Shown here one piece after another: positions 30,315 to 39,497 of a stretch of 64,000 nucleotides of DNA. This DNA comes from Unio delphinus (Eukaryota > Mollusca > Bivalvia > Unionida > Unionidae). The stretch spans positions 1,765,001 through 1,829,000 of the forward strand of contig JAQISU010000123.1 in the NCBI GenBank assembly GCA_029339505.1. Reading direction: 5' to 3'. Numbering within the stretch: the first letter of the stretch is position 1; every line of letters starts with the position of its first letter. A program made the position numbers and the translations under genes. The notes beneath the pieces are model-generated. The model ran no database searches, was not told the DNA's origin, and saw only the letters and a list, made by a program, of their open reading frames with translations.

Positions 30315-30746
30315 TCATCGTCGTAGTTTTTTAAAGCCACTTCCTGCTATCATGTTTGCAATATTGCTTTGGTCCCCTTGATTTACCATCGACGCTAGTT
30401 TTTCATCTACTGCGTTATTTATAATTTTACTAACACTTGCAGGCATTTCTGCTGTAGACGGTAACGGTTTCTTTTTTCGCCTCACTAATGATGTTATTTT
30501 ATCCTTCGCAGTTGAAAACGCTTTCCCGGCAAGATCTCCAACAGTACTAATACCCTTATCACGAATAACATCAATGGCTTTCATTGATAATTGTTTAGCT
30601 AACGGCATCACTTTTGGGGCCATTCTTGAAAAGAATCCTAAAATGGTCTTGCCGAGGCCATCTCCGTAGTATGCTCTATAAACTGGAAACCGTGAATTAA
30701 CTACATAGACGAGGGTTGGTTTATCATGATTGTAGTGTACGATCAT
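30315..30746 (-). CDS. pVI/pX-like minor virion protein (143 aa)
   Basis: Homologue of gene C (2007-2498): YYGDGLG, an amphipathic FSRMAPKVMPLAKQLSMKAI region, a basic RRKKK stretch, conserved SKIINNAVDEK and the IAGSG cleavage-like site before a basic tail. It lacks the palindrome-encoded insertion of element 1 and so shows the likely ancestral form. The spacer to the capsid gene holds a hairpin AAATCG-TAAA-CGATTT at 30292-30307. Confidence 0.7.
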   Translation of the reverse strand: MIVHYNHDKPTLVYVVNSRFPVYRAYYGDGLGKTILGFFSRMAPKVMPLAKQLSMKAIDVIRDKGISTVGDLAGKAFSTAKDKITSLVRRKKKPLPSTAEMPASVSKIINNAVDEKLASMVNQGDQSNIANMIAGSGFKKLRR

Positions 30747-30779
30747 TATTATAAAAACAATAGTGTTTTCAATTGTTAT

Positions 30780-31744
30780 TTAATCACTATGATACCCATT
30801 TGCTAACTCGTCAATGAAATCTCGATATGTTTTGATATCCATGATACCGCCGGCAAATAACCGTCTACAGATATCAGCTGCTTCATTAATTATTTCTGGA
30901 GAGTTATTTCCAGCTCGTTTTCCTCCGATGAGAACATCTAATCGTGATATATCATTGATAACACTATCAGGACAAGTGTTTCCAATCCTTGGATTTCCTA
31001 ATCCACTTCCGCTATAACCAGTTGCTTATCTAGTTTGTCTGTATCCGTGGTTTGTAAATAATCAAGAGTATCATCATCATCATCATCAGGTGGTAGTTGT
31101 TGTTTTTTAGGTGAAAAAGATATTTTCTTTGCAGGTTGCTGTCGCTTTCTTTGCAATCTTGGCGGTTTTTGTTGTTGTTTAAACTCTTCGTATTGATTAT
31201 ATACGTGATCCACCATCCTGATATATTCAATGTATGATGCACTATCTGTCTTTTTTTGACTTTTTCCAGTTTTGATTTTATAGAATATATCAGCCCAGTG
31301 AGTGAAATTCTTAACAAACTTATGATGTTCTGGTTTCAACATTTTTTTTCTGTCTTCATAGGACATAACAACAAGCGTAGGAATTTCTGTTGGATCAGTC
31401 TCATCAATTGCTGCTAACCCTTCTTCATTAAATCTCATGCGTAAGTCCTCTACTGTTCTTTTTGATTCTATTTGTTTTGTTTGTTCAGTTTTCGCTGCTA
31501 GTTTTTCAAGTTCACCAATAACAGATTTCCCCGTCTCGGGACCATCTCCCAGTAAAGCACGCTCTACCCCCTTCGTTGCTGTGGTTACTGGTTTAAACAA
31601 CTCTTCAGACCCCAGAGCAAAATCAGTTTGTAAACTCTGTCGTTGTTGCAGTTTATTTCTTACAGAGTCGCGAATTGGTATAAATTTCTTAATTGCATCT
31701 AGTCGCTCACGAGCCAATCGGGTTGTTAATGCTTCATTGACCAT
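30780..31744 (-). pseudogene. Gene B homologue, C-terminal part in another frame
   Basis: Homologue of 855-1943. The N-terminal frame (30998-31744) starts MVNEALTTR and ends after an Asp6 run. The conserved C-terminal domain (DISRLDVLIGGKRAGNNS ... ICRRLFAGGIMD) continues in another frame down to a stop at 30780-30782. The change lies within a short interval near 31014-31030, the only break in this element not in an obvious A-run. The Gln/Glu-rich middle is shorter than in element 1, and LIGGK keeps the cleavage-like motif. Confidence 0.75.
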
Positions 31745-31981
31745 TATTTGAAATCAGAAACCATTTTTCAATTGTAAAACAATTTTTCCCATCGATGATT
31801 CCATCCTTAACGGTCCAATTTTTTATTGCTGTGAAATATTTTTATTTTCGCAGTGTGAAATATTTTCACTGATTCAATCAAAAAATGACAAAAAAAATGA
31901 AAATCTCAAGGAGATTTTACTGTCTGACAAAATCTTTTGAGGGTCGGTCAATCAAAATAGTTCATTTTCTTGAATTAACGC

Positions 31982-32308
31982 TCATAAGTTTCTAATTTTA
32001 GAATTAACTTCCTTTTTCAATTCATATTCGTTACCCAATTCTTTTCGTATTCCTTCCACGATAGTATATAACGGAACAAACACATCTACTTCACTGGAAA
32101 ATGCAAGAGAGTCTCGAATAGAATTTTGAATTTTTTTGATGAGTGCATATTTCTTTGGTAACATATACTTGTTAGTGCTAACTCCGTATTCTATATCCTG
32201 AAAATCCGACTTGATTTGATCAGGATTTAACCCATCTGACAATTTAATATTCTGATTTTTCAATTTTCCAATTTCAACTATGATGCTATTCATAATTTCA
32301 GAATTCAT
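31982..32308 (-). CDS. Polinton gene A homologue, conserved unknown (108 aa)
   Basis: Homologue of 305-694: KLKNQNIKLSDGLNPDQIK, KYMLPKKYALIKKIQNSIR, VDVFVPLYTIVEGIRKELG. All-helical, no recognised domain. It ends earlier than the element 1 protein. A 240-bp AT-rich spacer separates it from gene B, and its start is followed upstream by a 34-bp tandem array that may act in its expression. Confidence 0.75.
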   Translation of the reverse strand: MNSEIMNSIIVEIGKLKNQNIKLSDGLNPDQIKSDFQDIEYGVSTNKYMLPKKYALIKKIQNSIRDSLAFSSEVDVFVPLYTIVEGIRKELGNEYELKKEVNSKIRNL

Positions 32309-32362
32309 ATATGATAATACATATTTCTAATTCATTTTTCAAAAATAAATGAGCCGTTAATA

Positions 32363-32495
32363 TTTTAAAAATTCAGTCTGTATATATAAATATCTTTTTT
32401 AAAAATTCAGTCTGTATATATAAATATCTTTTTTAAAAATTCAGTCTGTATATATAAATATCTTTTTTAAAAATTCAGTCTGTATATATAAATAT
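32363..32495. repeat. 34-bp tandem repeat upstream of gene A (4 copies)
   Basis: The unit ATTCAGTCTGTATATATAAA plus TATCTTTTTTAAAA recurs at 34-bp spacing (ATTCAG at 32371, 32405, 32439, 32473), nearly without change. Each copy has a TATATATAAA core, so an iterated promoter or origin-like element for the leftward virion module is possible. Confidence 0.85.
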
Positions 32496-33020
32496 AAATG
32501 CAGACAAAAATAAATAACAACCATGATGAGCGGTTATCAGTCATTTGGCCCCCTTGATATAGGCCACTGTGTCTTTCATAGGGTTCTTTCTATGAGTATT
32601 TCCATTTTTTTTCTGAGATTTCTTCGATCTCGATTTGACACTATTTGGCCGATAATTCATTTTTGAACACCATACGGGGCTACCCAAATGTGACGGAGAG
32701 CTAATTACATCCATGGATGTTATTTATTTTAGGTCATTTATATTTACATTCACCGGAAACATATTCCCCTAAGAGTGAATCTAACTCGTCAAATAACGGG
32801 TTAGAATCACAAGAGGGTATGTTTACGTGAAATGACCTAGAGGTTACATATATACGACAACACATCTTTGGAACTCCTTGGTTGCCTTCACATCCATGAT
32901 GGGGGGGGGGGGGGGACGGCACAGACATCACAAACCCGAAACATACATCTCCGGAAGGGAGGCCTAACGTGGCAAACGCCATCTTAGACCGCCCAGAAGA
33001 TATGCTTGGAGTGACCTCAC

Positions 33021-33180
33021 AACATATACTTAATTAAGGACAGCACAAATACCGTATATATCTCCATTCAGATTGTAGGTATACATATACTTAATTAACT
33101 TAATTAAGGACAGCACAAATACCATATATATCTCCATTCAGATTGTAGGTATACATATACTTAATTAACTTAATTAAGGA
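33021..33180. repeat. 70-bp tandem repeat, about 2.2 copies
   Basis: TTAATTAAGGACAGCACAAA and the following bases recur at exactly 70 bp with one substitution. Confidence 0.9.
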
Positions 33181-33250
33181 TGGATTATAATTCAATGATG
33201 ATGTAATGATGGGGGGGGGGACAGCACAGACATCACAAACATGAAACGAC

Positions 33251-33396
33251 GGGGCTGATTTTCAAAGGCCAATCCGACCAATCAAAGCAACCCATGAAAT
33301 TAAGCCCGGTTGCATGATTGAGAAAAGTCAACCACGCACACGTGTCAATGGCGTGGGTTATTTTTTGACTGGTCGGATTGGCCTTGAAAGCCCCAG
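33251..33396. repeat. Inverted repeat, 36-bp arms
   Basis: Left arm GGGGCTGATTTTCAAAGGCC onward (33251-33286) pairs with 33361-33396 with a few mismatches; the spacer is 74 bp. It could be a small MITE or a structured regulatory site. Confidence 0.75.
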
Positions 33397-33413
33397 CTTT
33401 AAACCTTTCATTT

Positions 33414-34323
33414 AGTATATAAGGCGACTAATACAGCAGCGTCAATCCACAGAGTGTGTTATTTTATTTTCTTGAATTACTTTTTAATGGTGCTTCATAG
33501 TATTAAAATGAGACAGAATATTTGCATAAAGCACTAAAAAAAAGAATATAATCGTTTGAAAACATTTTATATTTGATTTCTTTTCTAATTAATTATAGCC
33601 CAAGCCGCTGAATCACAATTTAGGGGGGAATAACCCACGCCATACTGTAATGTAATTTTTATAGATGTAGCCGCTCTCTAGGGGCATTTGTACATCTTTT
33701 ATAGGTGCCATGTCGGCATCCTCTTTTTTTTTAAATCTTTATTCAATATTTACATATTAAATTATACAACTGATAGTCAAAACCCCCCCCCCAGCACCCG
33801 TCACTCATCACCACACTCACTACATACAGACATTTAAAAACACTTATATTTACACATAATAGTAGAAACATATATGAGTAGGTGGGAGGAGTTGTTATTT
33901 CCCCCCCTTATCAACCCGACACCATCTAAGGGAGAGAGTATATAAAGGGAATTAATACAGCAATCCGCAAGGTATGCTATTTTATTTTCTTGAATTACTT
34001 ATTAATGGTGTTTCACAGTATTTAAATGAGACAGAATATTTGCATTAAACACTAGAACAAAGAATATAATTGTTTGAAAACATTTCTTTTCTTACAAAAC
34101 AATGCCCAGCCGCTGAATCACAATACCCATAAAACAAGTTAACACAATCTAAGGGAGAAAGTATACACGTGTGTTATCCTGTAACGCCTGCATCTCCGGA
34201 TCACATCCTATGTTTATGAAATACGCATTAATCGCACGTGAGACAGAATATTTGACTTAAACACTAAAAAAAAAGAAAATATTTCTTTTCCTATAAAACA
34301 ATACCCAGCCGCTAAATCACAAT
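33414..34323. promoter_or_regulatory. Three diverged copies of a TATA-containing block
   Basis: Copies 1 and 2 start with AGTATATAAGG / AGTATATAAAGG, then AATACAGCA, TTATTTTCTTGAATTACTT, GAGACAGAATATTTGCAT and end with AGCCGCTGAATCACAAT. Copy 3 is partial (GAGACAGAATATTT ... AGCCGCTAAATCACAAT). TATA plus repeated downstream sequence suggests duplicated promoters reading toward the polymerase side; not proven. Confidence 0.5.
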
Positions 34324-34538
34324 GATAACTCCCTTGGTTATATCCATTGGTTATATTTAAGAGTTGTCTCCCTTGGTGTTATAGACATACGAAAATCGAA
34401 TTTTTTGTCCTGTCTCTTTTGAAATGGTAAAGAATTATTCTGAGAATCGGAATCAATATAACCATCCTTGATTCTATTATTCAAGAATTAAGTTATCATT
34501 CAACACCTACAGAGAACATTAAATGTTCACATATTAAT

Positions 34539-34676
34539 CTATCTATCTGACTGATCAAATACCACAAATCCAACTGGATTCTTCAATCTGCGGTTTCTGA
34601 TAATACCATTACGGAATGCTTCATAATTAACAAGCACGGGTGAGGTCTGAATTCTTGGTTCATTTGTATAATAACA
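34539..34676 (-). other. In-frame coding-like extension after a TAG stop
   Basis: Directly after the TAG at 34677-34679 the same frame stays open for about 45 codons and reads like protein (EAFRNGIIRNRRLKNPVGFV then VFDQSDR) before TAG at 34539-34541. Either the Cys/His-rich gene has a nonsense mutation or the stop is read through. Confidence 0.55.
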
Positions 34677-35018
34677 CTATTTTTCTAATTCATTGTTTGG
34701 TTTAATTATAAGTCTCTGTATATAATCTTGAGGAGTCTTAATGATTTTGTCATCGTTGGGGTCAATGACAGTATTTTTTATTCTTTTATCATAATAGCGT
34801 TTTAGTTCCCTGTATCGTTTGCCGCCACACATAAGACATAATTGCGACTTCCCCCTAACCCCAACCCCACATCGAATACAGGGTAACGGACCAAGGCTTC
34901 CACGACGAAAGCTTTGCATATGATACCAACAGAATTCATTTCTGCATGATTTGTTACACGGTGTCACTGATCCAATCATAAGCCATTTGCAATGATTCAT
35001 TATACTTAAATCTTTCAT
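34677..35018 (-). CDS. Cys/His-rich putative zinc-binding protein (113 aa)
   Basis: Unrecognised family. The N-terminal half has a CNKSCRNEFCWYH cluster; the second half has CIRCG - x9 - CLMCGG, a classical four-Cys zinc ribbon pattern (CxxC ... CxxC), followed by a basic helix (KRYRELKRYYDKR). It is transcribed divergently from the polymerase gene with only 24 bp between starts, so the two are likely co-regulated. A DNA- or polymerase-accessory role is a guess from position. The start may be the first or the seventh codon. See the extension at 34539-34676. Confidence 0.6.
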   Translation of the reverse strand: MKDLSIMNHCKWLMIGSVTPCNKSCRNEFCWYHMQSFRRGSLGPLPCIRCGVGVRGKSQLCLMCGGKRYRELKRYYDKRIKNTVIDPNDDKIIKTPQDYIQRLIIKPNNELEK

Positions 35019-35042
35019 TTAAATACTTGTTTTAATTATAGT
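35019..35042. promoter_or_regulatory. 24-bp divergent intergenic region
   Basis: The complete spacer between the start codons of the Cys/His-rich gene and the polymerase gene is AT-only apart from two bases. Both promoters must lie inside it or inside the opposite coding regions. Confidence 0.5.
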
Positions 35043-38000
35043 ATGGAGGAGTTCGAGAGATTATCGAAAATTAAGCCCTGGAAAAGTGTTCAATTCAATC
35101 TTGATAGAGTTTCTGATACACCAAAGAATAAAATTCTTGATAGAACCTTGATTAGTAAAATCAGAGACTGTTTTAATGAATTCAAGCGTGATGGGGCAGC
35201 TCATTGTTGGTCAACATTTCGAATTGATGGTGTTGTTGACGCTACCATGAATGATGAAAAAGCAGCAGTGATAATCTCACGTCTTGGGGAAGAAAGAAAT
35301 TTTTTTCGAATAAAATTTCTTATCCGTGATAATGGAAAATGGATCATTAGGGACAAATACGAGCCTATTCTTAAGGACAAAAAAACTGTCACTGTGACTC
35401 AGGATTCAAAACCAGGAATTTTGACTGGAATTGACAAACCCTACTACGAAAGATCTTATCCTGTCACAGCAGTTGTTTACGGGATCTATCCGCTCAATGA
35501 AAAACCTGATATTTCAAAACTAGCACCCATGAAATATTCGACAGGGCTCAATTGTGTAGCAGCACGAATAATGGAACACTTCACAAATGCGTCCCGGGGA
35601 AATAAACTAACTGATCTAAGACGAAAAAAAATAACCGAATGGGAACTGACAGTGAAACAGCATGGGGCAACAATTCAAGATATAGCCAAATTAGAAACAT
35701 CATTGAGATTTCCAATATCGGTAAGGACAATCACCGGAGAAGTATTATACGAATCGAAATATTATAAAAATGGAACCCCAATACAGATTATTGATCATAA
35801 CGAACACGCGTGGTCATCTGCAGTAACAATATTCCCACGGGATAGAACCGTAAAATATCTATCCCAAACTCTGTTTGGAACCGAAGAGTTTTTTTCAGAG
35901 CAGAAATTATTTGATGCTATTTACCATTTGAGTAAAAACGATTCTGTGTCAGTGTGGCTATTTCATAGTACTTCAGACGAAGAATGTAGATTTGATCAGT
36001 TTGTAAGGCCCAACGGAGAATTGTACCGTACTGAAGAGCTGCATAATCAAATGAAACAACTAGCTAGTGAATTTTCTCCCCAGAGTTCTCTGGGGGAAGA
36101 CAACGATCAATTATTAGCAAACTGTTTTACACTTCCATCAGTTGCAGCACATTTTGCTAGAAAGAAAAACGTGTGGAAACCAACCAGAAGTGAGTTCTTA
36201 TCAGATGTCAAATTGTCCTGTCTTGAATACAGCCATGGAGGATTATGGAACACAAAATACACCGCTGATACCGTTATTTCAGTTGATATGATTGCATGTT
36301 ATCCAGGAAGTTTTCTTGGGTATGGAGAGTGTGAGAAATATTTCAAACGATTTGGACACCCTACACACGAAATGACCCGTGTTGCTATTAATGGAACACT
36401 GCCACATTTCGATTTAACCGGATTCGCTTGTGTAGTATCATTTGAAATGGCTGAAGGACTTCATCCGTGTAGTTATCTTTGGATTGGTAAACACATGTCT
36501 GAAAAACACTGGATGCCAATAGTGTTATTACGGTATATGCTTGATTGTAAGATGTTAAAATCATTAATTGTCAGTGAAGCAATTATATCCTATCGAGCAC
36601 AGAAATCAGTCTGGTTACCACAACCTGATCTAGAAAAAATAATTAGTGAAGAGCGAAAACTGTTTCCTGATTTTAATGAACAACAAATCATGGATTGGTC
36701 CAGACAGTTATTTGAAATCAGAAACAATGAAGCAAAAGATCTTGGACGAAGAATAATCGGTAAATTTACCCAAGGTGGCAAAGATGATAATACGAGATAT
36801 TCTTCACGATTGATTATAGACAATGCTGAATACGATTTTGTAATCAAAGATTTAACGAATAGGGGCTTATATGTCAATCGTAAGGACGCATTTATGTCCG
36901 ATGGAACCAAATTGGGTACAATTGTTACTTACACTGATGGATACCATCCGCAGTACACATATTTGAGAGCTTCTATGCTTGGTTATGCTTCTATCAATCT
37001 GTTTTCAATGATCAATAGATTTCCTACCACCGCAGTTAGAGTTGCTACTGACTCATTTTACATAAATAGCAAAATGGCTGATTTTAAGGCTACTGGCAAC
37101 GAGAATTGGGGGTCATGGAGAATTAAGAAGGAAATGCTTCATGATTATATTCCATCAGCAGATGTTACCATTGAAAATAATTACTTAGAAAGCAATCAGT
37201 GTTCAGAATTTTCTAGTGCACCACCAATTTCTGATCCAATCTGTAGATATAAAACAGTTTATTTAAACGGTTGTGGCGGGTCAGGAAAAACAACCCGGGC
37301 AATTGAGTTATTTCGTGTTTCCAATCCAAACATGATTGTGCTAACACCAACTCATAGACTTGCAAGAGAAATGATACAGAGAGGGGTAAATGCCTGCACT
37401 TATCATAGTTTCTTTAGATGGAAGGGAGATAAATGGACTCCTGAGCGCATGGGAGAGAAATTTATTCCTGAAATTATCATTTGGGATGAAATAGACACAG
37501 TGTCCGAAGATGTCTTAAAAATATTTCTTGAGTGGTTGTTATTGAAGAATACAAAAGTCGTCATGTACGGTGATCACGGCCAACCACCACCATTTGTCGG
37601 TGCATCTCCCCATGAATGGCTAAAGGGTTTTGTAGACTATTATGAAGAAATTGATACTGATCATAGATCACTTGATAATGAATTAAAAGAGTTTAAGAAA
37701 TTAATTAGATTACAACCGGATAGAATCCAGTGTGAAATAACCCGTGAAATAATTTCGGAAACTTCCATGAATGAGTTTTGGGAAGCGTGGAGACCAAATG
37801 ATTTAATCATTGCAAGTAGAAAAATAGTCAGGGATACACTTCAGATGAAGTTATTTGAATTGCATAAACAAAAATTTGCAACACTTCCAGTACCGTTATG
37901 TTATAGGCCATCGGATACACGAAAACAGAACATCGAAGTTGATATTCCAGGCCTGACAGAGTCAGGGCGTGAAAAGCAGATTCTCGTATTAAATGATATT

Positions 38001-38342
38001 GTGCTGGTTGATATCAATGTTGTTGAAGATGCATTGCGTGCTAATAAATCCCCATGGACGCTAGGTTATGCAGCAACAATACACTCTTCACAGGGATTGA
38101 CTATATCGGATACAATTGTTTGGATGGTAGATAATCGCATAGAATGGTCGAATTTAGTCTATCTCGCAGTGTCTAGAGTACGAAAAATAAATCAGCTTCG
38201 AAGAATTGTCCTCGATGATGAAATCATTGGTGGCGATGATGAAATCATTGGCGATGATAATGACACCACAATAGATGATATTATTGATAAAAAACTCTCC
38301 GGTTACAAACAACAAGACAAAAAAAAAACAACGAGAATTTGA
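35043..38342 (+). CDS. PolB: Family B DNA polymerase fused to SF1 helicase (1099 aa)
   Basis: PolB motif A is SVDMIACYP (Asp415), a Lys/Gly-rich motif B candidate lies at GRRIIGKFTQGGK (about 568-580) and motif C is VATDSF (Asp670). From about 735 follows an SF1 helicase: Walker A NGCGGSGKT (742-750), Walker B IIIWDEID (Asp815-Glu816), motif III YGDHGQPPPF, motif V TIHSSQGLT and motif VI YLAVSRVRK. N-terminal to the polymerase I see no exonuclease motifs; instead GLNCVAARI (Cys171) and NEHAW (His255) could form a cysteine-peptidase-like (OTU-type) dyad, which is inference. Polintons replicate with a protein-primed PolB. The single intact frame is one of the least damaged in this element. The C terminus is low-complexity (GGDDEIIGDDN) and overlaps the HNH frame. 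Confidence 0.88.
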   Translation: MEEFERLSKIKPWKSVQFNLDRVSDTPKNKILDRTLISKIRDCFNEFKRDGAAHCWSTFRIDGVVDATMNDEKAAVIISRLGEERNFFRIKFLIRDNGKWIIRDKYEPILKDKKTVTVTQDSKPGILTGIDKPYYERSYPVTAVVYGIYPLNEKPDISKLAPMKYSTGLNCVAARIMEHFTNASRGNKLTDLRRKKITEWELTVKQHGATIQDIAKLETSLRFPISVRTITGEVLYESKYYKNGTPIQIIDHNEHAWSSAVTIFPRDRTVKYLSQTLFGTEEFFSEQKLFDAIYHLSKNDSVSVWLFHSTSDEECRFDQFVRPNGELYRTEELHNQMKQLASEFSPQSSLGEDNDQLLANCFTLPSVAAHFARKKNVWKPTRSEFLSDVKLSCLEYSHGGLWNTKYTADTVISVDMIACYPGSFLGYGECEKYFKRFGHPTHEMTRVAINGTLPHFDLTGFACVVSFEMAEGLHPCSYLWIGKHMSEKHWMPIVLLRYMLDCKMLKSLIVSEAIISYRAQKSVWLPQPDLEKIISEERKLFPDFNEQQIMDWSRQLFEIRNNEAKDLGRRIIGKFTQGGKDDNTRYSSRLIIDNAEYDFVIKDLTNRGLYVNRKDAFMSDGTKLGTIVTYTDGYHPQYTYLRASMLGYASINLFSMINRFPTTAVRVATDSFYINSKMADFKATGNENWGSWRIKKEMLHDYIPSADVTIENNYLESNQCSEFSSAPPISDPICRYKTVYLNGCGGSGKTTRAIELFRVSNPNMIVLTPTHRLAREMIQRGVNACTYHSFFRWKGDKWTPERMGEKFIPEIIIWDEIDTVSEDVLKIFLEWLLLKNTKVVMYGDHGQPPPFVGASPHEWLKGFVDYYEEIDTDHRSLDNELKEFKKLIRLQPDRIQCEITREIISETSMNEFWEAWRPNDLIIASRKIVRDTLQMKLFELHKQKFATLPVPLCYRPSDTRKQNIEVDIPGLTESGREKQILVLNDIVLVDINVVEDALRANKSPWTLGYAATIHSSQGLTISDTIVWMVDNRIEWSNLVYLAVSRVRKINQLRRIVLDDEIIGGDDEIIGDDNDTTIDDIIDKKLSGYKQQDKKKTTRI

Positions 38343-38544
38343 TATTGATGCTGAATTAATAATTACTCTGAAGCAACAACAGAATAATCACTGCGCAAGT
38401 TGCAATTGTATAATGCGTTGGCAGTATTCGGATAAGGATCCTCGCCAATTCACCGTGGACAGAAAAAATAACAATCTCGGTCATGTCAGAAATAATGTGA
38501 TGTTGACTTGTCTTGAGTGCAATAGACGCAAGGGTGCTAGTTAA
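38275..38544 (+). CDS. HNH-type nuclease domain, overlapping the polymerase end
   Basis: CASCN ... FTVDRKNNNLGHVRNNVML ... CLECNRRKG is an HNH pattern with the DR-N-N-N core and two CxxC zinc pairs found in HNH proteins of large viruses and phages. The frame is open from an ATG at 38275 inside the polymerase, but the domain starts only after the polymerase stop at 38342. The two frames cross in an A10 run (38319-38328); removing one base would join them. It may be a separate nuclease or the third domain of the polymerase-helicase protein. It ends 8 bp inside the convergent integrase gene. Confidence 0.7.
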   Translation: MILLIKNSPVTNNKTKKKQREFDIDAELIITLKQQQNNHCASCNCIMRWQYSDKDPRQFTVDRKNNNLGHVRNNVMLTCLECNRRKGAS

Positions 38545-39490
38545 GCCCATGCGGTGGTAATTGAGTATCCTCAGGTATCACTTGTAATTGTTGTCTAGTA
38601 AAACCCCGTTGAGGGGCAGTTGAATCCAGTTTATAGATTGGAAGTCTACCCGTAGATCGTGTTATACTAGATATCTTGTGTGCAGTAACACTCCAAATAG
38701 GATCAGTAGCCCTTTTTGTGCCACCCTCAAGCTCTCCTGGTTCGTATAAGTACCTCACAATGACATTACTACCAAGAATTGGTTGGGAAACGCTAAAATC
38801 TTTTTGAATTTCCATTTCAGGTATTGACTTCTTTTTAATCGCATTGATAGGTTTCATGTTGATGGTTCTAGTAATCTCGTTATTCAGTGCAGTAATCACA
38901 GCTGGTAACCTTTTAACCCATTCACGGGATCTTTTTTCTTGGATGAATTCTTTTGCGTATTGATATCCAAATAACCGCTCAGCAAGGGTTTTATTAAATC
39001 GTTCTACAATGGCCTGATCACGATGTAGCGCAGTATGTCCTCGTCTGATAGTGACTTTATGATTTTTCATTATTGATAACACTGCACCCTGAAATTCCTT
39101 GCCCGGATCAACTTGTAACAGATTTGGCCAGTGCAGAGGACTCCTTCGATAAATCCTTTCAAATGCAGAAGCTACTTCAGTGGCTGATTTTGTTTTTAAC
39201 GGTTCTGCTTCTTTGTATCGACTTGCAATATCAACTACGGTTAATGCGTATTTGTAACCACGATCATGTGGCAGAAATAATAGATCAGCCTGATGAACTT
39301 CATTGGGTCCGGTCACATCAAAATGCGAGAAATTGATTTGTTTAGGCGGTGGTAGATAAATTTGCCATAGTGCCTGTTTGGATAACCAATGAGCCGCAGT
39401 GGTTTTTTTCACTTTTGCAGCGCTAGCGAGTTTATGGATTGCTGATTTACCCCTCCAGTATCCTCTTGGAGAATAATAAATAGATTCCAT
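38537..39490 (-). CDS. INT: DDE integrase, retrovirus-like (317 aa)
   Basis: Order: N-terminal helical domain (KSAIHKLASAAKVKKT ... HWLSKQ), rve core with first Asp in HQADLLFL, second Asp in LLQVDPGKEF and Glu in AIVERFNKTL, 34 residues apart by my count, then a C-terminal SH3/chromo-like domain (WSVTAHKISSI). This is the typical Polinton integrase, which cuts and joins the TIR ends and makes the short target duplication. MESIYYSPRGYWRGK at 39490 is chosen as start because it follows the PLA2 stop at 39498; the frame is open from 39511. The frame is intact. Confidence 0.92.
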   Translation of the reverse strand: MESIYYSPRGYWRGKSAIHKLASAAKVKKTTAAHWLSKQALWQIYLPPPKQINFSHFDVTGPNEVHQADLLFLPHDRGYKYALTVVDIASRYKEAEPLKTKSATEVASAFERIYRRSPLHWPNLLQVDPGKEFQGAVLSIMKNHKVTIRRGHTALHRDQAIVERFNKTLAERLFGYQYAKEFIQEKRSREWVKRLPAVITALNNEITRTINMKPINAIKKKSIPEMEIQKDFSVSQPILGSNVIVRYLYEPGELEGGTKRATDPIWSVTAHKISSITRSTGRLPIYKLDSTAPQRGFTRQQLQVIPEDTQLPPHGLN

Positions 39491-39497
39491 GTTGTTA

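Larger units (their letters stand above)
32501..34538. other. Repeat-rich noncoding region between virion and replication modules
   Basis: About 2 kb without a convincing gene. It holds two long G-runs (near 32900 and 33212) followed by similar sequence, a 70-bp repeat (33021-33180), a long inverted repeat (33251-33396) and three diverged copies of a TATA-containing block (33414-33633, 33938-34124, about 34230-34323). A small minus-strand ORF at 32734-32982 (82 codons, starts MAFATLGLPSG) is open but has no recognisable feature and I leave it unassigned. Likely regulatory, an origin, or nested insertions. Confidence 0.6.

Noticed and set aside
32734..32982. 82-codon ORF MAFATLGLPSG... in the Polinton control region
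   Set aside because: Includes a G-run microsatellite translated as poly-Pro; no homologue in element 1 and no recognisable motif. Left unassigned.
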